This document shows positions 9,171 to 18,501 of a stretch of DNA of 64,000 nucleotides, one piece after another. The DNA is from Burkholderiaceae bacterium (GTDB lineage: Bacteria; Pseudomonadota; Gammaproteobacteria; Burkholderiales; Burkholderiaceae_A). The notes under the pieces were generated by a model. It did not search any database and had not been told where the DNA came from. It saw nothing but the letters and a program-made list of their open reading frames with translations. The position numbers and the translations under genes were made by a program. The stretch is from the NCBI GenBank assembly GCA_004214155.1, contig SGYQ01000011.1:1-64000 (forward strand), in the 5' to 3' direction. The stretch's first letter is position 1, and each line of letters starts with the position of its first letter.

Positions 9171-10250
9171 TTACGCAGTTATTGCTCCGGATACCCCGAC
9201 ATGTTTAGACCCGGTTATCTTTCTCAAATCTAAATGATTTCCGAGATATGTTTGTAGAGCTAACCAACCGAAACAGCAAGATTCGATGCACATCGGATCC
9301 CATCCAATCGCTTCTGTAGATTCAACAGTTTTTTTAGTGTTAACTTTTATTCTTTCTATTAAATGAGAATTTTTAAAACCGCCCCCACAGACATATACCT
9401 CTTCGCATGATCTTGGTATCCATTTACAAACTGCTGTCGCTGTAAGTTCGGTCAATGTTGCTTGTATATCTTGGCTAGGAATTTCAGTTTTAAAGTTCCT
9501 TAGTTTTTCTTCTAGCCATTCAGAGCTGAAATATTGTGTGCTTGTTGATTTTGGGAATTTCTTTTTGAAAAAAACATCACTTTGAAAGACTCTTAATAAC
9601 TGGGAGTTTATATTACCCTTCTTAGCCCAGTTGCCATTGAAATCAAATCTTCGATTCTTGATCTTTTTGACCCACAAGTCAATTAAACAATTTCCTGGTC
9701 CTACATCAAAACCACAAGTCAATGTTTTCGTTATGATGGATATATTGGCAATACCTCCAATATTTACGAATGCGCTCTGGAAGCCCTTAGGCGCTATTTG
9801 GGAGTGAAACAATGGAGCAAGCGGAGCTCCTTGTCCGCCCCTAACTATATCTCTGTTTCTAAAGTCAAAAACAACCCTCAATTTTGTTAACTCTGCAATA
9901 AGATGGGGGTTACAAATTTGCAAACTAAAGCCGTGCTGCGGGTTATGTGCAATAGTTTGTCCGTGCACTCCGCATACGATTATTTTAGATTTGTGGCGGT
10001 TTTTTTTTAAAAAAATATTTATATTGTTAGCAATCTCTCGTGAAAATTTGTTGGTAACTTTAGCCAAAGTCTGAATGTTTGTTATATTAGGAGGCATAAG
10101 TGATTGGATTTCCCCCTTCAGCTTTTGAGGAATCTTTTTGCTATAAAAGTCGACAAGTTTGAAAGGTAAATTTTTTTTTATTTGAAGAAGTGCTATGTCA
10201 ATTGCATCTAAGCTAGTTCCAGTCATCACTCCGAGTACAAGTCCGTTCAT
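9171..10250 (-). CDS. anmK: Anhydro-N-acetylmuramic acid kinase
   Basis: The 359-residue protein begins with LGVMTGTSLDAIDIAL, the hallmark phosphate-binding start of AnmK, and continues with GVHGQTIAHNPQHGFSLQICNP, FRNRDIVRGGQGAPLAPLFH and FVNIGGIANIS. The enzyme phosphorylates and opens 1,6-anhydro-MurNAc released by peptidoglycan turnover, giving MurNAc-6-phosphate for recycling. It lies divergent to tyrS (16 bases between starts), the same pairing seen in many pseudomonads and relatives. Length is normal (about 360-370). Confidence 0.95.
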   Translation of the reverse strand: MNGLVLGVMTGTSLDAIDIALLQIKKNLPFKLVDFYSKKIPQKLKGEIQSLMPPNITNIQTLAKVTNKFSREIANNINIFLKKNRHKSKIIVCGVHGQTIAHNPQHGFSLQICNPHLIAELTKLRVVFDFRNRDIVRGGQGAPLAPLFHSQIAPKGFQSAFVNIGGIANISIITKTLTCGFDVGPGNCLIDLWVKKIKNRRFDFNGNWAKKGNINSQLLRVFQSDVFFKKKFPKSTSTQYFSSEWLEEKLRNFKTEIPSQDIQATLTELTATAVCKWIPRSCEEVYVCGGGFKNSHLIERIKVNTKKTVESTEAIGWDPMCIESCCFGWLALQTYLGNHLDLRKITGSKHVGVSGAITA

Positions 10251-10266
10251 TTTGAGGTCCTAAGAT

Positions 10267-11520
10267 ATGTCAAAAGATTCTACTGAGAAGGATAACCTAG
10301 ATTCCGCCAATATTGACAATGAAAAGGTTAAAGAAATATTTGAAATTATTCAAAGAGGGTCTGAAGAAATACTTGTTGAGGGCGATTTGAAAAAAAAGAT
10401 CATTCTCTCTCTGCAAGAAGGGAAGCCATTAAATGTTAAGTTAGGCCTTGACCCAACGTCCCCAGATTTGCATTTGGGGCACACTGTAGTTCTAATGAAA
10501 CTGCGAGAGCTACAAAAGCTAGGACATAAAGTCACTCTTTTAATAGGAGATTTTACGGCTAAGATTGGCGACCCCAGTGGACGAAATACTACGCGGCCCG
10601 TTTTAACAGACGAGGAAATAGAAGAAAATTCCCGAACCTATTTTGAACAAGTCGGTCTTATTATTGATATGGATGCTGTTCTAGTAAGGAAAAATTCGGA
10701 GTGGGCTAACAAGCTAAGCTCATCAGAGATGATAAGGTTAGCTGGAGTCACGACTGTTGCTCGGATGTTAGAAAGAGACGACTTTACGAACCGTTATCAA
10801 TCCGGAAAATCAATTTCCTTGCATGAGTTTTTATACCCCCTTATGCAAGGTTATGATTCTGTTATTTTAAATTCTGATCTAGAGCTGGGCGGAACTGATC
10901 AAAAATTTAACCTTCTTATGGGAAGAGATGTACAGCGTTTTTTTGGACAGGACGTCCAGTGTATTTTGACCATGCCGATTCTTGAGGGACTAGATGGTGT
11001 CGAGAAAATGAGTAAATCGAAGAATAACTATATAGGGTTTAAAGACGAAGCTGATCAGATGTTTGGAAAAATTATGTCTTTATCAGATGAGCTAATGTGG
11101 AGATATATTGATCTCTTGACTTTCAAGGGTGATAGCGAGAAAAAAAAGCTTAAGCAAAGTGTTTTAGAAGGACAAAACCCGAAAAATATTAAAATAGAAT
11201 TAGCATCTGATATAGTCGGTAGATTTTACAATCGGGAGACAGCAATAAAAGTCGCCAATGATTTTGAAGAAAGATTTAAAAATAATAAAATCCCCGAATC
11301 TATTGATGAAAAGGTTTTTAAAGGCAAGGGTTTTGACATAGTGTTTTTGTTAAAAAATACCGGTTTGGCCAGATCGACATCGGATGCGTTTAGGTCCATC
11401 CAACAAGGTGCTGTTCGCGTTGATGGACAAAAGGTTTTCGAAAGGGGACTGGTCCTGAAAAATGGATGTTTTGTTTTACAAGTCGGGAAAAGAAGTTTTA
11501 TCAGAGTAAGGGTGGAGTAA
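10267..11520 (+). CDS. tyrS: Tyrosyl-tRNA synthetase
   Basis: The 417-residue class I synthetase carries the HIGH-type signature HLGH at residues 69-72 and the KMSKS loop at about 247-251. A C-terminal S4-like RNA-binding domain ([14 protein letters not shown]) begins at about residue 380. It charges tRNA-Tyr in the cytoplasm. The N-terminus has about 18 extra acidic and hydrophilic residues ([12 protein letters not shown]) before the family core. The ATG has a GAGG-type ribosome site in the divergent 16-base spacer to anmK, and ctaA begins 3 bases after the stop. Confidence 0.96.
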   Translation: MSKDSTEKDNLDSANIDNEKVKEIFEIIQRGSEEILVEGDLKKKIILSLQEGKPLNVKLGLDPTSPDLHLGHTVVLMKLRELQKLGHKVTLLIGDFTAKIGDPSGRNTTRPVLTDEEIEENSRTYFEQVGLIIDMDAVLVRKNSEWANKLSSSEMIRLAGVTTVARMLERDDFTNRYQSGKSISLHEFLYPLMQGYDSVILNSDLELGGTDQKFNLLMGRDVQRFFGQDVQCILTMPILEGLDGVEKMSKSKNNYIGFKDEADQMFGKIMSLSDELMWRYIDLLTFKGDSEKKKLKQSVLEGQNPKNIKIELASDIVGRFYNRETAIKVANDFEERFKNNKIPESIDEKVFKGKGFDIVFLLKNTGLARSTSDAFRSIQQGAVRVDGQKVFERGLVLKNGCFVLQVGKRSFIRVRVE

Positions 11521-11523
11521 TAC

Positions 11524-12570
11524 ATGCAAAATTTTAACCCCAGAGTTTCTGGTTTATTTTTACTTTGTTTAGGTCTGGTTTACATTGTAATTCTCGCGGG
11601 AGGTACTGTGAGGGCCACTGGAGCTGGAATGGGTTGTCCAGACTGGCCTTTGTGTTTCGGGAAATTTATACCTCCAACTAGTGAGGCGGAATTACCCGAA
11701 AATTGGGAAAAATTTTTACATGGTTCTCAGGCTGAGAACCCTAGCTTCAATCCTGTACATACATGGACCGAATATCTTAATAGATTGGCTGGCGCTCTTT
11801 TAGGTCTCGTATCACTAACTTTAGTATTTTTTTGTTTCATTAGTAATAAGGCTACTAATAAAACACTATACTATGCTGTCGGAGCGCTGCTATCTATAAT
11901 GTTTAACGGTTGGTTAGGCTCTCAGGTAGTAGCATCGGATCTAAGACCGCTTCTCGTTTCGATGCACATGCTAGGAGCCTTTTTAGTGCAAATGTTTTTA
12001 ATCTTAGGTTTTATCAATTCTCGAACATCTAACGTGTTCCCTACTGTTTCAATGGTATTCAATAAACGAGCAAATATCTGCATCGGCTTGTGTGTATTGT
12101 GTTTGGTTATACAAATTGGTATGGGAATACAGATAAGAGAGAGTGTTGACTGGGCATTCAAAATAGGTGAACTTATTGACAGGGAAAATCTTATTGACAT
12201 TGTCCCGTGGATTTTTTATGTGCATCGATCATTTTCATGGATACTTTTGGTTTTTGCAGTTTTAGCCCTGAGTTATATAGTAAGAGCCAAAGTTGATTCA
12301 AAGACGAATCTCAGGGAAATTTCAACATGGGAGTCTCTTTTTAGTGACATTAAGGTGCGTTGGGGTGCCCTTTATATAATTTTAGTTGTGGCTCAGATGT
12401 TGATAGGAGGTGCCCTTAACCATTTAGGTTTTCCCATGTTTGTGCAGCCGTTGCACCTATTAGCAGCCAATCTAATGTTTGGAGTGCTCTGTTTTTTATT
12501 CTTTTGCGAGTCCGGGATTGTTAATTATGAAAAAAATCAAGCATTACAATCAAGAGCAATACCAACTTAG
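11524..12570 (+). CDS. ctaA: Haem A synthase (COX15/CtaA family)
   Basis: The 348-residue polytopic membrane protein converts haem O to haem A for an aa3-type cytochrome oxidase. It starts with the CtaA/COX15 pattern YIVILAGGTVRATGAGMGCPDWPLCFGKFIPP split over the first transmembrane segment. It then has the H-containing segments SMHMLGAFL, VHRSFSWILL and QPLHLLAANLMFG that hold the haem ligands, and about eight membrane spans. It sits between tyrS and nrdR with short spacers and no other cox genes in view, so the oxidase itself is encoded elsewhere. Its presence supports an oxygen-respiring host. Confidence 0.93.
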   Translation: MQNFNPRVSGLFLLCLGLVYIVILAGGTVRATGAGMGCPDWPLCFGKFIPPTSEAELPENWEKFLHGSQAENPSFNPVHTWTEYLNRLAGALLGLVSLTLVFFCFISNKATNKTLYYAVGALLSIMFNGWLGSQVVASDLRPLLVSMHMLGAFLVQMFLILGFINSRTSNVFPTVSMVFNKRANICIGLCVLCLVIQIGMGIQIRESVDWAFKIGELIDRENLIDIVPWIFYVHRSFSWILLVFAVLALSYIVRAKVDSKTNLREISTWESLFSDIKVRWGALYIILVVAQMLIGGALNHLGFPMFVQPLHLLAANLMFGVLCFLFFCESGIVNYEKNQALQSRAIPT

Positions 12571-12598
12571 CAAATAATTTGTTAGAAAAAGAAAAGAT

Positions 12599-13066
12599 AT
12601 GAGATGTCCCATTTGTAGTTCTCAGGACACACAAGTGACAGATACTAGACTAGCTGAGAGCGGGTTGGAGATACTTCGTCGACGGAAATGCTTAGCCTGT
12701 GGAAAAAGGTTTAAAACTTTAGAAAGCATTCAAATTTCTCTTCCAGTTGTGGTGAAACGAAACGGTGCCAGGTCAGAATACAGCTCCGCAAAATTAAAGG
12801 CAAGCATGCGTTTGGCATTAAGAAAGAGACCCGTCCCCGCGGATGCTGTTGATACAGCAGTAATGCAAATTGAAGATAAGCTTGCAACCTTGGGAGAAAA
12901 AGAGATTGATAGCCAGCTTATTGGGGAGTTAGTGATGAAACAGCTACGAAGAATTGATAATGTAGCCTACGTAAGGTTTGCTTCAGTATATAGAAGTTTT
13001 GAAGACGTTTCCGATTTTCAAGATTTGCTTAATGAAGTTAAATCAAAAAAAAATACCAGAATATAA
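12599..13066 (+). CDS. nrdR: Transcriptional repressor NrdR
   Basis: The 155-residue protein has the N-terminal zinc ribbon (MRCPICSS...KCLACGKRF, Cys3, Cys6, Cys31, Cys34) followed by an ATP-cone domain (PVVVKRNGARSEYSSAKL, residues about 50-140). NrdR binds ATP/dATP and represses ribonucleotide reductase genes through NrdR boxes. It is the first gene of the standard nrdR-ribD-ribE-ribBA-ribH-nusB cluster, which is found in this order here. Confidence 0.97.
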   Translation: MRCPICSSQDTQVTDTRLAESGLEILRRRKCLACGKRFKTLESIQISLPVVVKRNGARSEYSSAKLKASMRLALRKRPVPADAVDTAVMQIEDKLATLGEKEIDSQLIGELVMKQLRRIDNVAYVRFASVYRSFEDVSDFQDLLNEVKSKKNTRI

Positions 13067-13079
13067 CATTAACAATCTC

Positions 13080-14210
13080 ATGGATCTTTTAAATTGTGTT
13101 TTCATGGACAGAGCTTTTGAACTTGCTAGGAAAGGCCTAAATACGACTATGCCAAATCCAAGAGTAGGTTGTGTAATCGTAGCGGATGGCAAGATAGTAG
13201 GAGAAGGTTATCATCGATGGACTGGCCAAGACCATGCAGAAATAATCGCAATTAAATCAGCGGGAGGAAAAGCTCGCAATAGTTCTATGTATATAACGTT
13301 AGAGCCCTGTAGTTTTAGAGGAAAAACTGGTCCATGTACTGATGAAATTCTTAGATCTGGAATTAGAGAGGTAATTGTGGCCAGTAAGGATCCAAACCCT
13401 CGTGTAGCTGGTAAAGGTCTAGCAAAACTGAAAAAAGCCGGGGTAAGCGTTTCGATGAGAGAGGATTTTAAACAATCCTTTGAACTTAACCCTGGGTTTT
13501 TTAAACGGATGAGGACTGGTTTGCCCTGGGTGCGCGTTAAAATCGCAAAATCTATGGATGGATATATCGCTTTAAAATCAGGGGAAAGCAAATGGATAAC
13601 AGGTACAGAGGCGCGAAAAGATGGACATCGATGGCGAGCCAGATCTTGTTGTATACTTACCGGAAGTCACACTATACGTGCGGACAATCCACTCTTGACA
13701 GTTAGAGTAGGAGATGAAAGTCTTAGGAATCCTATCAAGGTTATTGTTGACCCAAACTTAATATGCGATATAGATTCAAAGGTTTTCGCTGAAGGTAAGA
13801 CTATATTGGTGACCCTAAATACAAAGGATTCAATTAAATTTGATAAAATCAAAGTGATGAGGGATAAAAATATTGATGTAATCCAACTTCCATGCGCCGG
13901 GCCTAGCTCAGCTAGATTCAGCTTAAAATTACTACTTATGGAGTTAACAGAACAAGAATGTAACGAAGTTCAAGTTGAGGCGGGTCCTGGTTTAGTAACC
14001 TCTTTATTCAAGGAAAAGTTAATAGATGAATTTCTAATATACCAATCACCGAAGATTTTAGGTAAGGGGCTATCATTTATTGATAAAGCTAACGAAAGAG
14101 AGTTACTGAGAAGGAAAAGTGAGTGGTCGTTTACAGATGTAAGTATGATTGGTGATGATGTACGTATGGTCTTGAGGAATAACAAGTACGACATTCCTAG
14201 TTTTAAATAA
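13080..14210 (+). CDS. ribD: Bifunctional riboflavin biosynthesis deaminase/reductase RibD
   Basis: RibD deaminates the pyrimidine from GTP cyclohydrolase II and then reduces the ribosyl side chain. The deaminase zinc motif is present: HAEIIAI followed by TLEPCSFRGKTGPCTDEI. The reductase half starts with RVKIAKSMDGYIAL around residue 150. I start it at the ATG of 13080 (376 residues), because the next in-frame upstream codons lie inside nrdR and add residues unlike the family. An ATG at 13104, immediately before DRAFELARKG, is also possible. The TAA stop overlaps the ribE ATG by one base (TAATG), a sign of translational coupling. Confidence 0.95.
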   Translation: MDLLNCVFMDRAFELARKGLNTTMPNPRVGCVIVADGKIVGEGYHRWTGQDHAEIIAIKSAGGKARNSSMYITLEPCSFRGKTGPCTDEILRSGIREVIVASKDPNPRVAGKGLAKLKKAGVSVSMREDFKQSFELNPGFFKRMRTGLPWVRVKIAKSMDGYIALKSGESKWITGTEARKDGHRWRARSCCILTGSHTIRADNPLLTVRVGDESLRNPIKVIVDPNLICDIDSKVFAEGKTILVTLNTKDSIKFDKIKVMRDKNIDVIQLPCAGPSSARFSLKLLLMELTEQECNEVQVEAGPGLVTSLFKEKLIDEFLIYQSPKILGKGLSFIDKANERELLRRKSEWSFTDVSMIGDDVRMVLRNNKYDIPSFK

Positions 14211-14854
14211 TGTTTAGCGGAATAGTTACCGAAATTGGTTTTCTCAGGCCAGTTAAGTTTTTTAGTGACCCATCTCCGAGTGGGAAAAAGCAGGTTCGTG
14301 TAAGGATTTCTTGGAGCGTTAAAAATTTTTTTAAACACTCGGTTGGTGACAGCGTTTCTGTCAATGGTGTTTGTTTGACGATTGCTTCAAAAGGACTTGG
14401 TTATTTTGAGGCTGATGTCTCTAATGCGACTCTTGATGTAACCGTAGGACTGGATAAAGCTGGTGCTGTTAATCTCGAGCCTTCACTGCGTGTTGGGGGA
14501 ATCCTGGGAGGGCATATCGTTACCGGTCACGTGGATGGAACAGCGAAAATAAATGATGTAATACAATCTAGGGACTCCAGGGTGATTGCATGTACAACAG
14601 ACGAGACGTTCTACCCTATGTTAACCAAAAAAGGGTCTATAGCGGTTAACGGTGTAAGCTTGACCATTAACGAAGTTGATTTGAAAAATCAGAGTTGTCG
14701 TTTTTTTGTAAATTTAATTCCGCACACATTGACGCAAACTAACTTATCCAATCTGACTACTGAATCGATAGTAAACATTGAACTCGATCCGATAGCAAAA
14801 ATGGTTGATCAATTTTTGTCGGTGCGTAGTGGACAAAAAGATAATCGGGGGTAA
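14210..14854 (+). CDS. ribE: Riboflavin synthase alpha subunit
   Basis: The 214-residue protein starts with MFSGIVTEIG, the conserved N-terminus of riboflavin synthase, and consists of two similar lumazine-binding barrels (VNGVCLTI and GHIVTGHVDG in the first; VNGVSLTINEV and IPHTLTQTNL in the second). It dismutates two molecules of 6,7-dimethyl-8-ribityllumazine to riboflavin. It is coupled by a one-base overlap to ribD and followed one base later by ribBX. Confidence 0.96.
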   Translation: MFSGIVTEIGFLRPVKFFSDPSPSGKKQVRVRISWSVKNFFKHSVGDSVSVNGVCLTIASKGLGYFEADVSNATLDVTVGLDKAGAVNLEPSLRVGGILGGHIVTGHVDGTAKINDVIQSRDSRVIACTTDETFYPMLTKKGSIAVNGVSLTINEVDLKNQSCRFFVNLIPHTLTQTNLSNLTTESIVNIELDPIAKMVDQFLSVRSGQKDNRG

Positions 14855-14855
14855 T

Positions 14856-15974
14856 TTGAAAGAGTGTTTTGGTGTCTCTCCAGTTTCTGAGATAGTTGAA
14901 GACCTCAAACAGGGGAGAATGATAATCTTAATCGACGATCAGGATAGAGAGAATGAGGGCGATTTATTAATAGCTGCCGATTTCGTTTCTGCAGAAACGA
15001 TCAACTTTATGGCAAAGTTTGGTCGGGGCTTAATTTGTTTGACTTTAACGAGGGACCATTGTGAAAAACTTAAGCTACCACAGATGGTTTCAGACAATTC
15101 TCAGGGAACAGCTTTTACGGTTTCAATTGAGGCTTCCAGCGGAGTGACAACGGGTATTAGTGCTGCTGACAGGGCTTACACTATCTTAAGAGCGGTTCGC
15201 AAGGAAGCAAAGCCAGAGGATCTGAAACAACCGGGTCACGTGTTTCCGCTGATGGCCAGAGATGGAGGGGTCCTTTCAAGGGCAGGTCATACGGAGGCAG
15301 GTTGTGATTTAGCTAGACTTGCTGGTTTGCCTCCGTTCTCAGTTATTTGTGAAATTATGAACGATGATGGAACAATGGCAAGGCTGCCAGATTTGATCAA
15401 GTTCGCTAGGGAACATAAGTTACGGATAGGAACGATTGCAGATTTAATTGAGTATAGGAGTCAAACGGAGAGTTTACTCGAATTACGGAGAAGTTTTAAT
15501 ATTGAGACGGAATGGGGTAGCTTTGAGGTTCGGCTTTACCAGGATTTGATAGAAAAGCAACCACATGTGGCCTTGATAAAAGGGAATAACTTGAAAGAAA
15601 AAGTCGCTTTCATTAGGGTTCATGAGCCGTTTACTGTCCTAGATGCTTTGCCTCTAGGCGGAAACAAAAATAAAGGTTGGACCTTCGAGTCGTCTATGAG
15701 AAAGATTTCTAGCAGTGATTGTGGCGCTTTTGTAATGTTAAACTGTGCCAAGTCATCTAATGTATTTTTTGCTTCATTAAAAAAATTTGAAGATGACGCA
15801 GAAAAGAGAGACGGAAAATCAAGTAGAACCTTAAGGAACTATGGTTTGGGAGCAGCAATTCTTCGAGATATTGGAATTAAGAAAATGATTGTTTTATCAG
15901 AAAAATTAAAAATTCCAAGTATGACTGGGTACGGACTAGAAGTTATCGATTATCTGCCACCTGGGGGGAAATAG
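14856..15974 (+). CDS. ribB: 3,4-dihydroxy-2-butanone 4-phosphate synthase with degenerate GTP cyclohydrolase II-like domain (RibBX type)
   Basis: The N-terminal half (about residues 1-210) is a normal RibB domain with IDDQDRENEGDLLIAA, THGRG-like KFGRGLICL, and GHVFPLMARDGGVLSRAGHTEA. The C-terminal half resembles GTP cyclohydrolase II but lacks its zinc cysteines: the position of the C-x10-C-x-C cluster reads VHEPFTVLDALPLGGNKNKG. The RQEGRGIGL-type motif is also lost. This matches the RibBX variant described in many proteobacteria, so a separate ribA is expected elsewhere. I start it at TTG 14856, which follows a GGGGG stretch (14847-14851) just before it. Upstream in-frame ATGs lie inside ribE and extend the protein with unrelated sequence. 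Confidence 0.88.
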   Translation: MKECFGVSPVSEIVEDLKQGRMIILIDDQDRENEGDLLIAADFVSAETINFMAKFGRGLICLTLTRDHCEKLKLPQMVSDNSQGTAFTVSIEASSGVTTGISAADRAYTILRAVRKEAKPEDLKQPGHVFPLMARDGGVLSRAGHTEAGCDLARLAGLPPFSVICEIMNDDGTMARLPDLIKFAREHKLRIGTIADLIEYRSQTESLLELRRSFNIETEWGSFEVRLYQDLIEKQPHVALIKGNNLKEKVAFIRVHEPFTVLDALPLGGNKNKGWTFESSMRKISSSDCGAFVMLNCAKSSNVFFASLKKFEDDAEKRDGKSSRTLRNYGLGAAILRDIGIKKMIVLSEKLKIPSMTGYGLEVIDYLPPGGK

Positions 15975-15977
15975 TTG

Positions 15978-16460
15978 ATGGGACAAAGTGTTGATGGTTT
16001 GGAGCTCTCAAATATAGACAGATCATCTTATCGCTTGAGAATTATTTGTTCTTTATTTAATGAAAAGTATACTAATAGATTGTTAGCGGATTCGTGTTCC
16101 GAGCTTAAGTTTTACGGAATTGATAACCCACAAGTAAAAATAACCAAGGTCCCGGGTGCTCTAGAGATACCTTTTGCTATAAGTAAGATATCAGTTTATG
16201 GGAACTGCGATGGAATCCTCGCTTTAGGGTGTATTTTACGAGGAGAAACCTATCACTTTGAAGTAGTTGCGAATGAATCAGCTAGAGGGATACAAGAGGT
16301 TTCATGTAACAAAAACATCCCCTGTATAAATGGCGTTCTTACGGTAGAGAATGAGACTCAAGCGTTTGAGAGGTCTGTTAGCAAAGGGAGATCCTTCGCA
16401 AAGGCACTTATTTATATGGTCGACTTATCTAAATCACTAGAAAAAGAACGAAAAGAATAA
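15978..16460 (+). CDS. ribH: 6,7-dimethyl-8-ribityllumazine synthase
   Basis: The protein of about 160 residues is lumazine synthase, which joins the RibB and RibD products. Recognisable parts are IICSLFNEKYTNRLL, KVPGALEIPFAISK, LGCILRGETYHFEVVANESARGI with the catalytic His, and CINGVLTVENETQAFERS. It normally forms icosahedral or pentameric shells in the cytoplasm. The ATG at 15978 lies 9 bases after a G6 ribosome site; a TTG immediately before it (15975) could also serve. It is one of the linked riboflavin genes. Confidence 0.95.
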   Translation: MGQSVDGLELSNIDRSSYRLRIICSLFNEKYTNRLLADSCSELKFYGIDNPQVKITKVPGALEIPFAISKISVYGNCDGILALGCILRGETYHFEVVANESARGIQEVSCNKNIPCINGVLTVENETQAFERSVSKGRSFAKALIYMVDLSKSLEKERKE

Positions 16461-16473
16461 TATTGATTTAAGT

Positions 16474-16926
16474 ATGAATAGAACAATCAACAATAATGGT
16501 TTTGGCAAAGATGTTAGCGCTAGAAGAATTTCTAGAATACTTGCCATACAGGGTGTTTATAGCTATCTTTACGCAGAAGAAAAAAACTCTGAAATAATTG
16601 ATTTCCTTTCAGAACAAGACCTATTTACATCTGCAGACATTATCTTTTTTGAAGATATTTTCAACAATACATTAAAAAATATTGTTGAACTTAGGGAATT
16701 AATAACGCCATTTTTAAATATCTCACTAGATAGACTTTCAAAAGTTGAGGAGGCTGTAATATTGGTGGCGACTTATGAATTAAAAGAACGAATTGACGTA
16801 CCACTAAAGACAATCATTAATGAAGCTGTAGAGGTGGATAAGTGTCTGGGTAGTAACGATGGGCATAGAATTGTTAATGGGGTTTTAGACAAAATTGCAA
16901 AAAAGTTGAGGTGTAATAGCCATTGA
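16474..16926 (+). CDS. nusB: Transcription antitermination factor NusB
   Basis: The 150-residue protein has the NusB fold signatures ARRISRILAIQGVYSYLYAEE near the N-terminus and VAEAVILVATYELK-type and PLKTIINEAVEVDKCLGSNDGHRIVNGVLDKIA in the C-terminal half. With NusE it loads onto BoxA of rRNA leaders. The N-terminus has an extra stretch (NRTINNNGFGKDV) before the family core. It sits in its usual place between ribH and thiL, and its TGA overlaps the thiL ATG. Confidence 0.94.
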   Translation: MNRTINNNGFGKDVSARRISRILAIQGVYSYLYAEEKNSEIIDFLSEQDLFTSADIIFFEDIFNNTLKNIVELRELITPFLNISLDRLSKVEEAVILVATYELKERIDVPLKTIINEAVEVDKCLGSNDGHRIVNGVLDKIAKKLRCNSH

Positions 16927-17957
16927 TGGATGAGTTCCAATGCATTGAAAAATTTTTTAAAAAAAATGGATTTCCAGTAAATTCATTATTGTCTAATAGG
17001 TTTTTTGTTGGAGTCGGAGATGATGCATCTGTCTTTAGGTTGGATAAGAATTTCCCCATTGTTGTTACGACGGATATGTTAGCTGAAGGAGTACATTTTT
17101 CATCAGAAATCGATCCCTTTTCTTTGGGAAAGAAAGTTTTGGCTGTAAATCTTTCAGATTTAGCTGCAATGGGCGCTTGCCCTTTGGGGTTTACTCTTGG
17201 ATTAGGTTTGAATACATTAAATCCGTCGTGGTTGCTTGCCTTTTCGAGGGGCTTGTTTGAGGTTAGTCGGAAGTATAAATGTGAACTATTGGGTGGGGAC
17301 ACTATAAAACACAAATCAAACTATAATTTTTTCTCCGTTACAGCAATTGGGTATATAGAAGGTGAAAGAGCATTAAGAAGAAATGGTATGAAGCTAGGAG
17401 ACGACATCTGGGTCTCAGGGGATTTAGGAGAACCTATTACAGCGTTACAATTACAAAAAGAATCCAAAAAACTTATACAGCCGTTACCTAAAGTTGATTT
17501 AGGCTTAAAAATCCGAGAGTTTGCAACAAGCAGTATTGATTTATCTGACGGTTTGTCAAGTGATTTGCGGCACTTGATATTAGCTAGTTTCTCAGGGAAT
17601 TCAGATAAAATATTCGTAGAACTATATTTTGAGGAAATGCTCAAGTGTTTAAGTCAGAATATGCTTAATTGGTTTGCTGGGAAGAAGGATAATCTGGATT
17701 TAGTTATGCTTGCGTTACAAAGTGGGGATGAGTATGAGTTATGTTTTTCGGCCCCAGTAGACGCAAGAACTAAAATACGAGAGATTGGAAAAAATTTAAA
17801 CTTACCTCTGACACTTATCGGTTCAGTACGAAAAAGATCAAGCGAAAAAAACTTCAATTTTGTAAATAATAGAAATGACGGATTGTTATGGTTAAAAAGT
17901 TTGACTAATACTTTCGACAATATATTCGTGGAAAAGTCTGGTTATGTGCACTTTTAG
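16926..17957 (+). CDS. thiL: Thiamine-monophosphate kinase
   Basis: The protein of about 343 residues phosphorylates thiamine monophosphate to the active diphosphate. It has the PurM-like ATPase fold: VGVGDDASVFRLDKNFPIVVTTDMLAEGVHF near the N-terminus, VNLSDLAAMGACPLGFTLGL, LGGDTIKH, and ASSIDLSDGLSSDLRHL. The start is taken at ATG 16926, which overlaps the nusB stop in the sequence TGATG; a TTG one codon earlier is possible. The nusB-thiL-pgpA-pncC run is the usual gammaproteobacterial order. Confidence 0.95.
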   Translation: MDEFQCIEKFFKKNGFPVNSLLSNRFFVGVGDDASVFRLDKNFPIVVTTDMLAEGVHFSSEIDPFSLGKKVLAVNLSDLAAMGACPLGFTLGLGLNTLNPSWLLAFSRGLFEVSRKYKCELLGGDTIKHKSNYNFFSVTAIGYIEGERALRRNGMKLGDDIWVSGDLGEPITALQLQKESKKLIQPLPKVDLGLKIREFATSSIDLSDGLSSDLRHLILASFSGNSDKIFVELYFEEMLKCLSQNMLNWFAGKKDNLDLVMLALQSGDEYELCFSAPVDARTKIREIGKNLNLPLTLIGSVRKRSSEKNFNFVNNRNDGLLWLKSLTNTFDNIFVEKSGYVHF

Positions 17958-18501
17958 TTTTCATAGAATGAAGACTATTGTTTCATATTTTATTGCAACG
18001 GGATTCGGATCTGGTTATTCCAAATACATGCCTGGAACCATTGGGACTCTTTGGGCATGGATTATGTTCTTGATATTGGACTATTTATTTATTGATATTG
18101 CCCTTTTTATAATTATTCTAATCACATTTATAGTTGGAATTGCAACCTCTGGTTTTGTCGAAGATCATTTAAAAAAAAAAGATGCCTCTGAAATAGTTAT
18201 TGATGAAATAGTAGCCTTTTGGTTGATATTGTTTTTTTTACCCCGTTTGGATGAGAGTTTACCTACGACGCAAGCTATTGATTACAGCTATTTATTTATT
18301 CAAATACAAGCCTTTGTAATTTTTAGATTCTTTGATATTTTCAAAGTATGGCCAACAAACATTATTGACAAAAAAGTCCGTGGGGGGTTGGGAATAATGT
18401 TGGATGATATTATTGCAGCACTCCAAACATTATTTGTTCTTTCTATTTTTTTTCGTTTTGGACTAAATCATAACTTGCCAGGGTATGAAAGTTTTCTATG
18501 A
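17944..18501 (+). CDS. pgpA: Phosphatidylglycerophosphatase A
   Basis: The protein has up to 185 residues and is a multi-span inner-membrane enzyme that dephosphorylates phosphatidylglycerophosphate to phosphatidylglycerol. Family signs are ATGFGSGYSKYMPGTIGTLWAW and the acidic catalytic stretch DASEIVIDEIVAFWLIL, then RFFDIFKVWP and GLGIMLDDIIAAL. The first ATG (17944) lies 14 bases inside thiL; a second ATG at 17968 gives a start closer to the conserved core, and neither has a clear ribosome site. The stop overlaps the pncC ATG as ATGA. Confidence 0.92.
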   Translation: MCTFSFHRMKTIVSYFIATGFGSGYSKYMPGTIGTLWAWIMFLILDYLFIDIALFIIILITFIVGIATSGFVEDHLKKKDASEIVIDEIVAFWLILFFLPRLDESLPTTQAIDYSYLFIQIQAFVIFRFFDIFKVWPTNIIDKKVRGGLGIMLDDIIAALQTLFVLSIFFRFGLNHNLPGYESFL

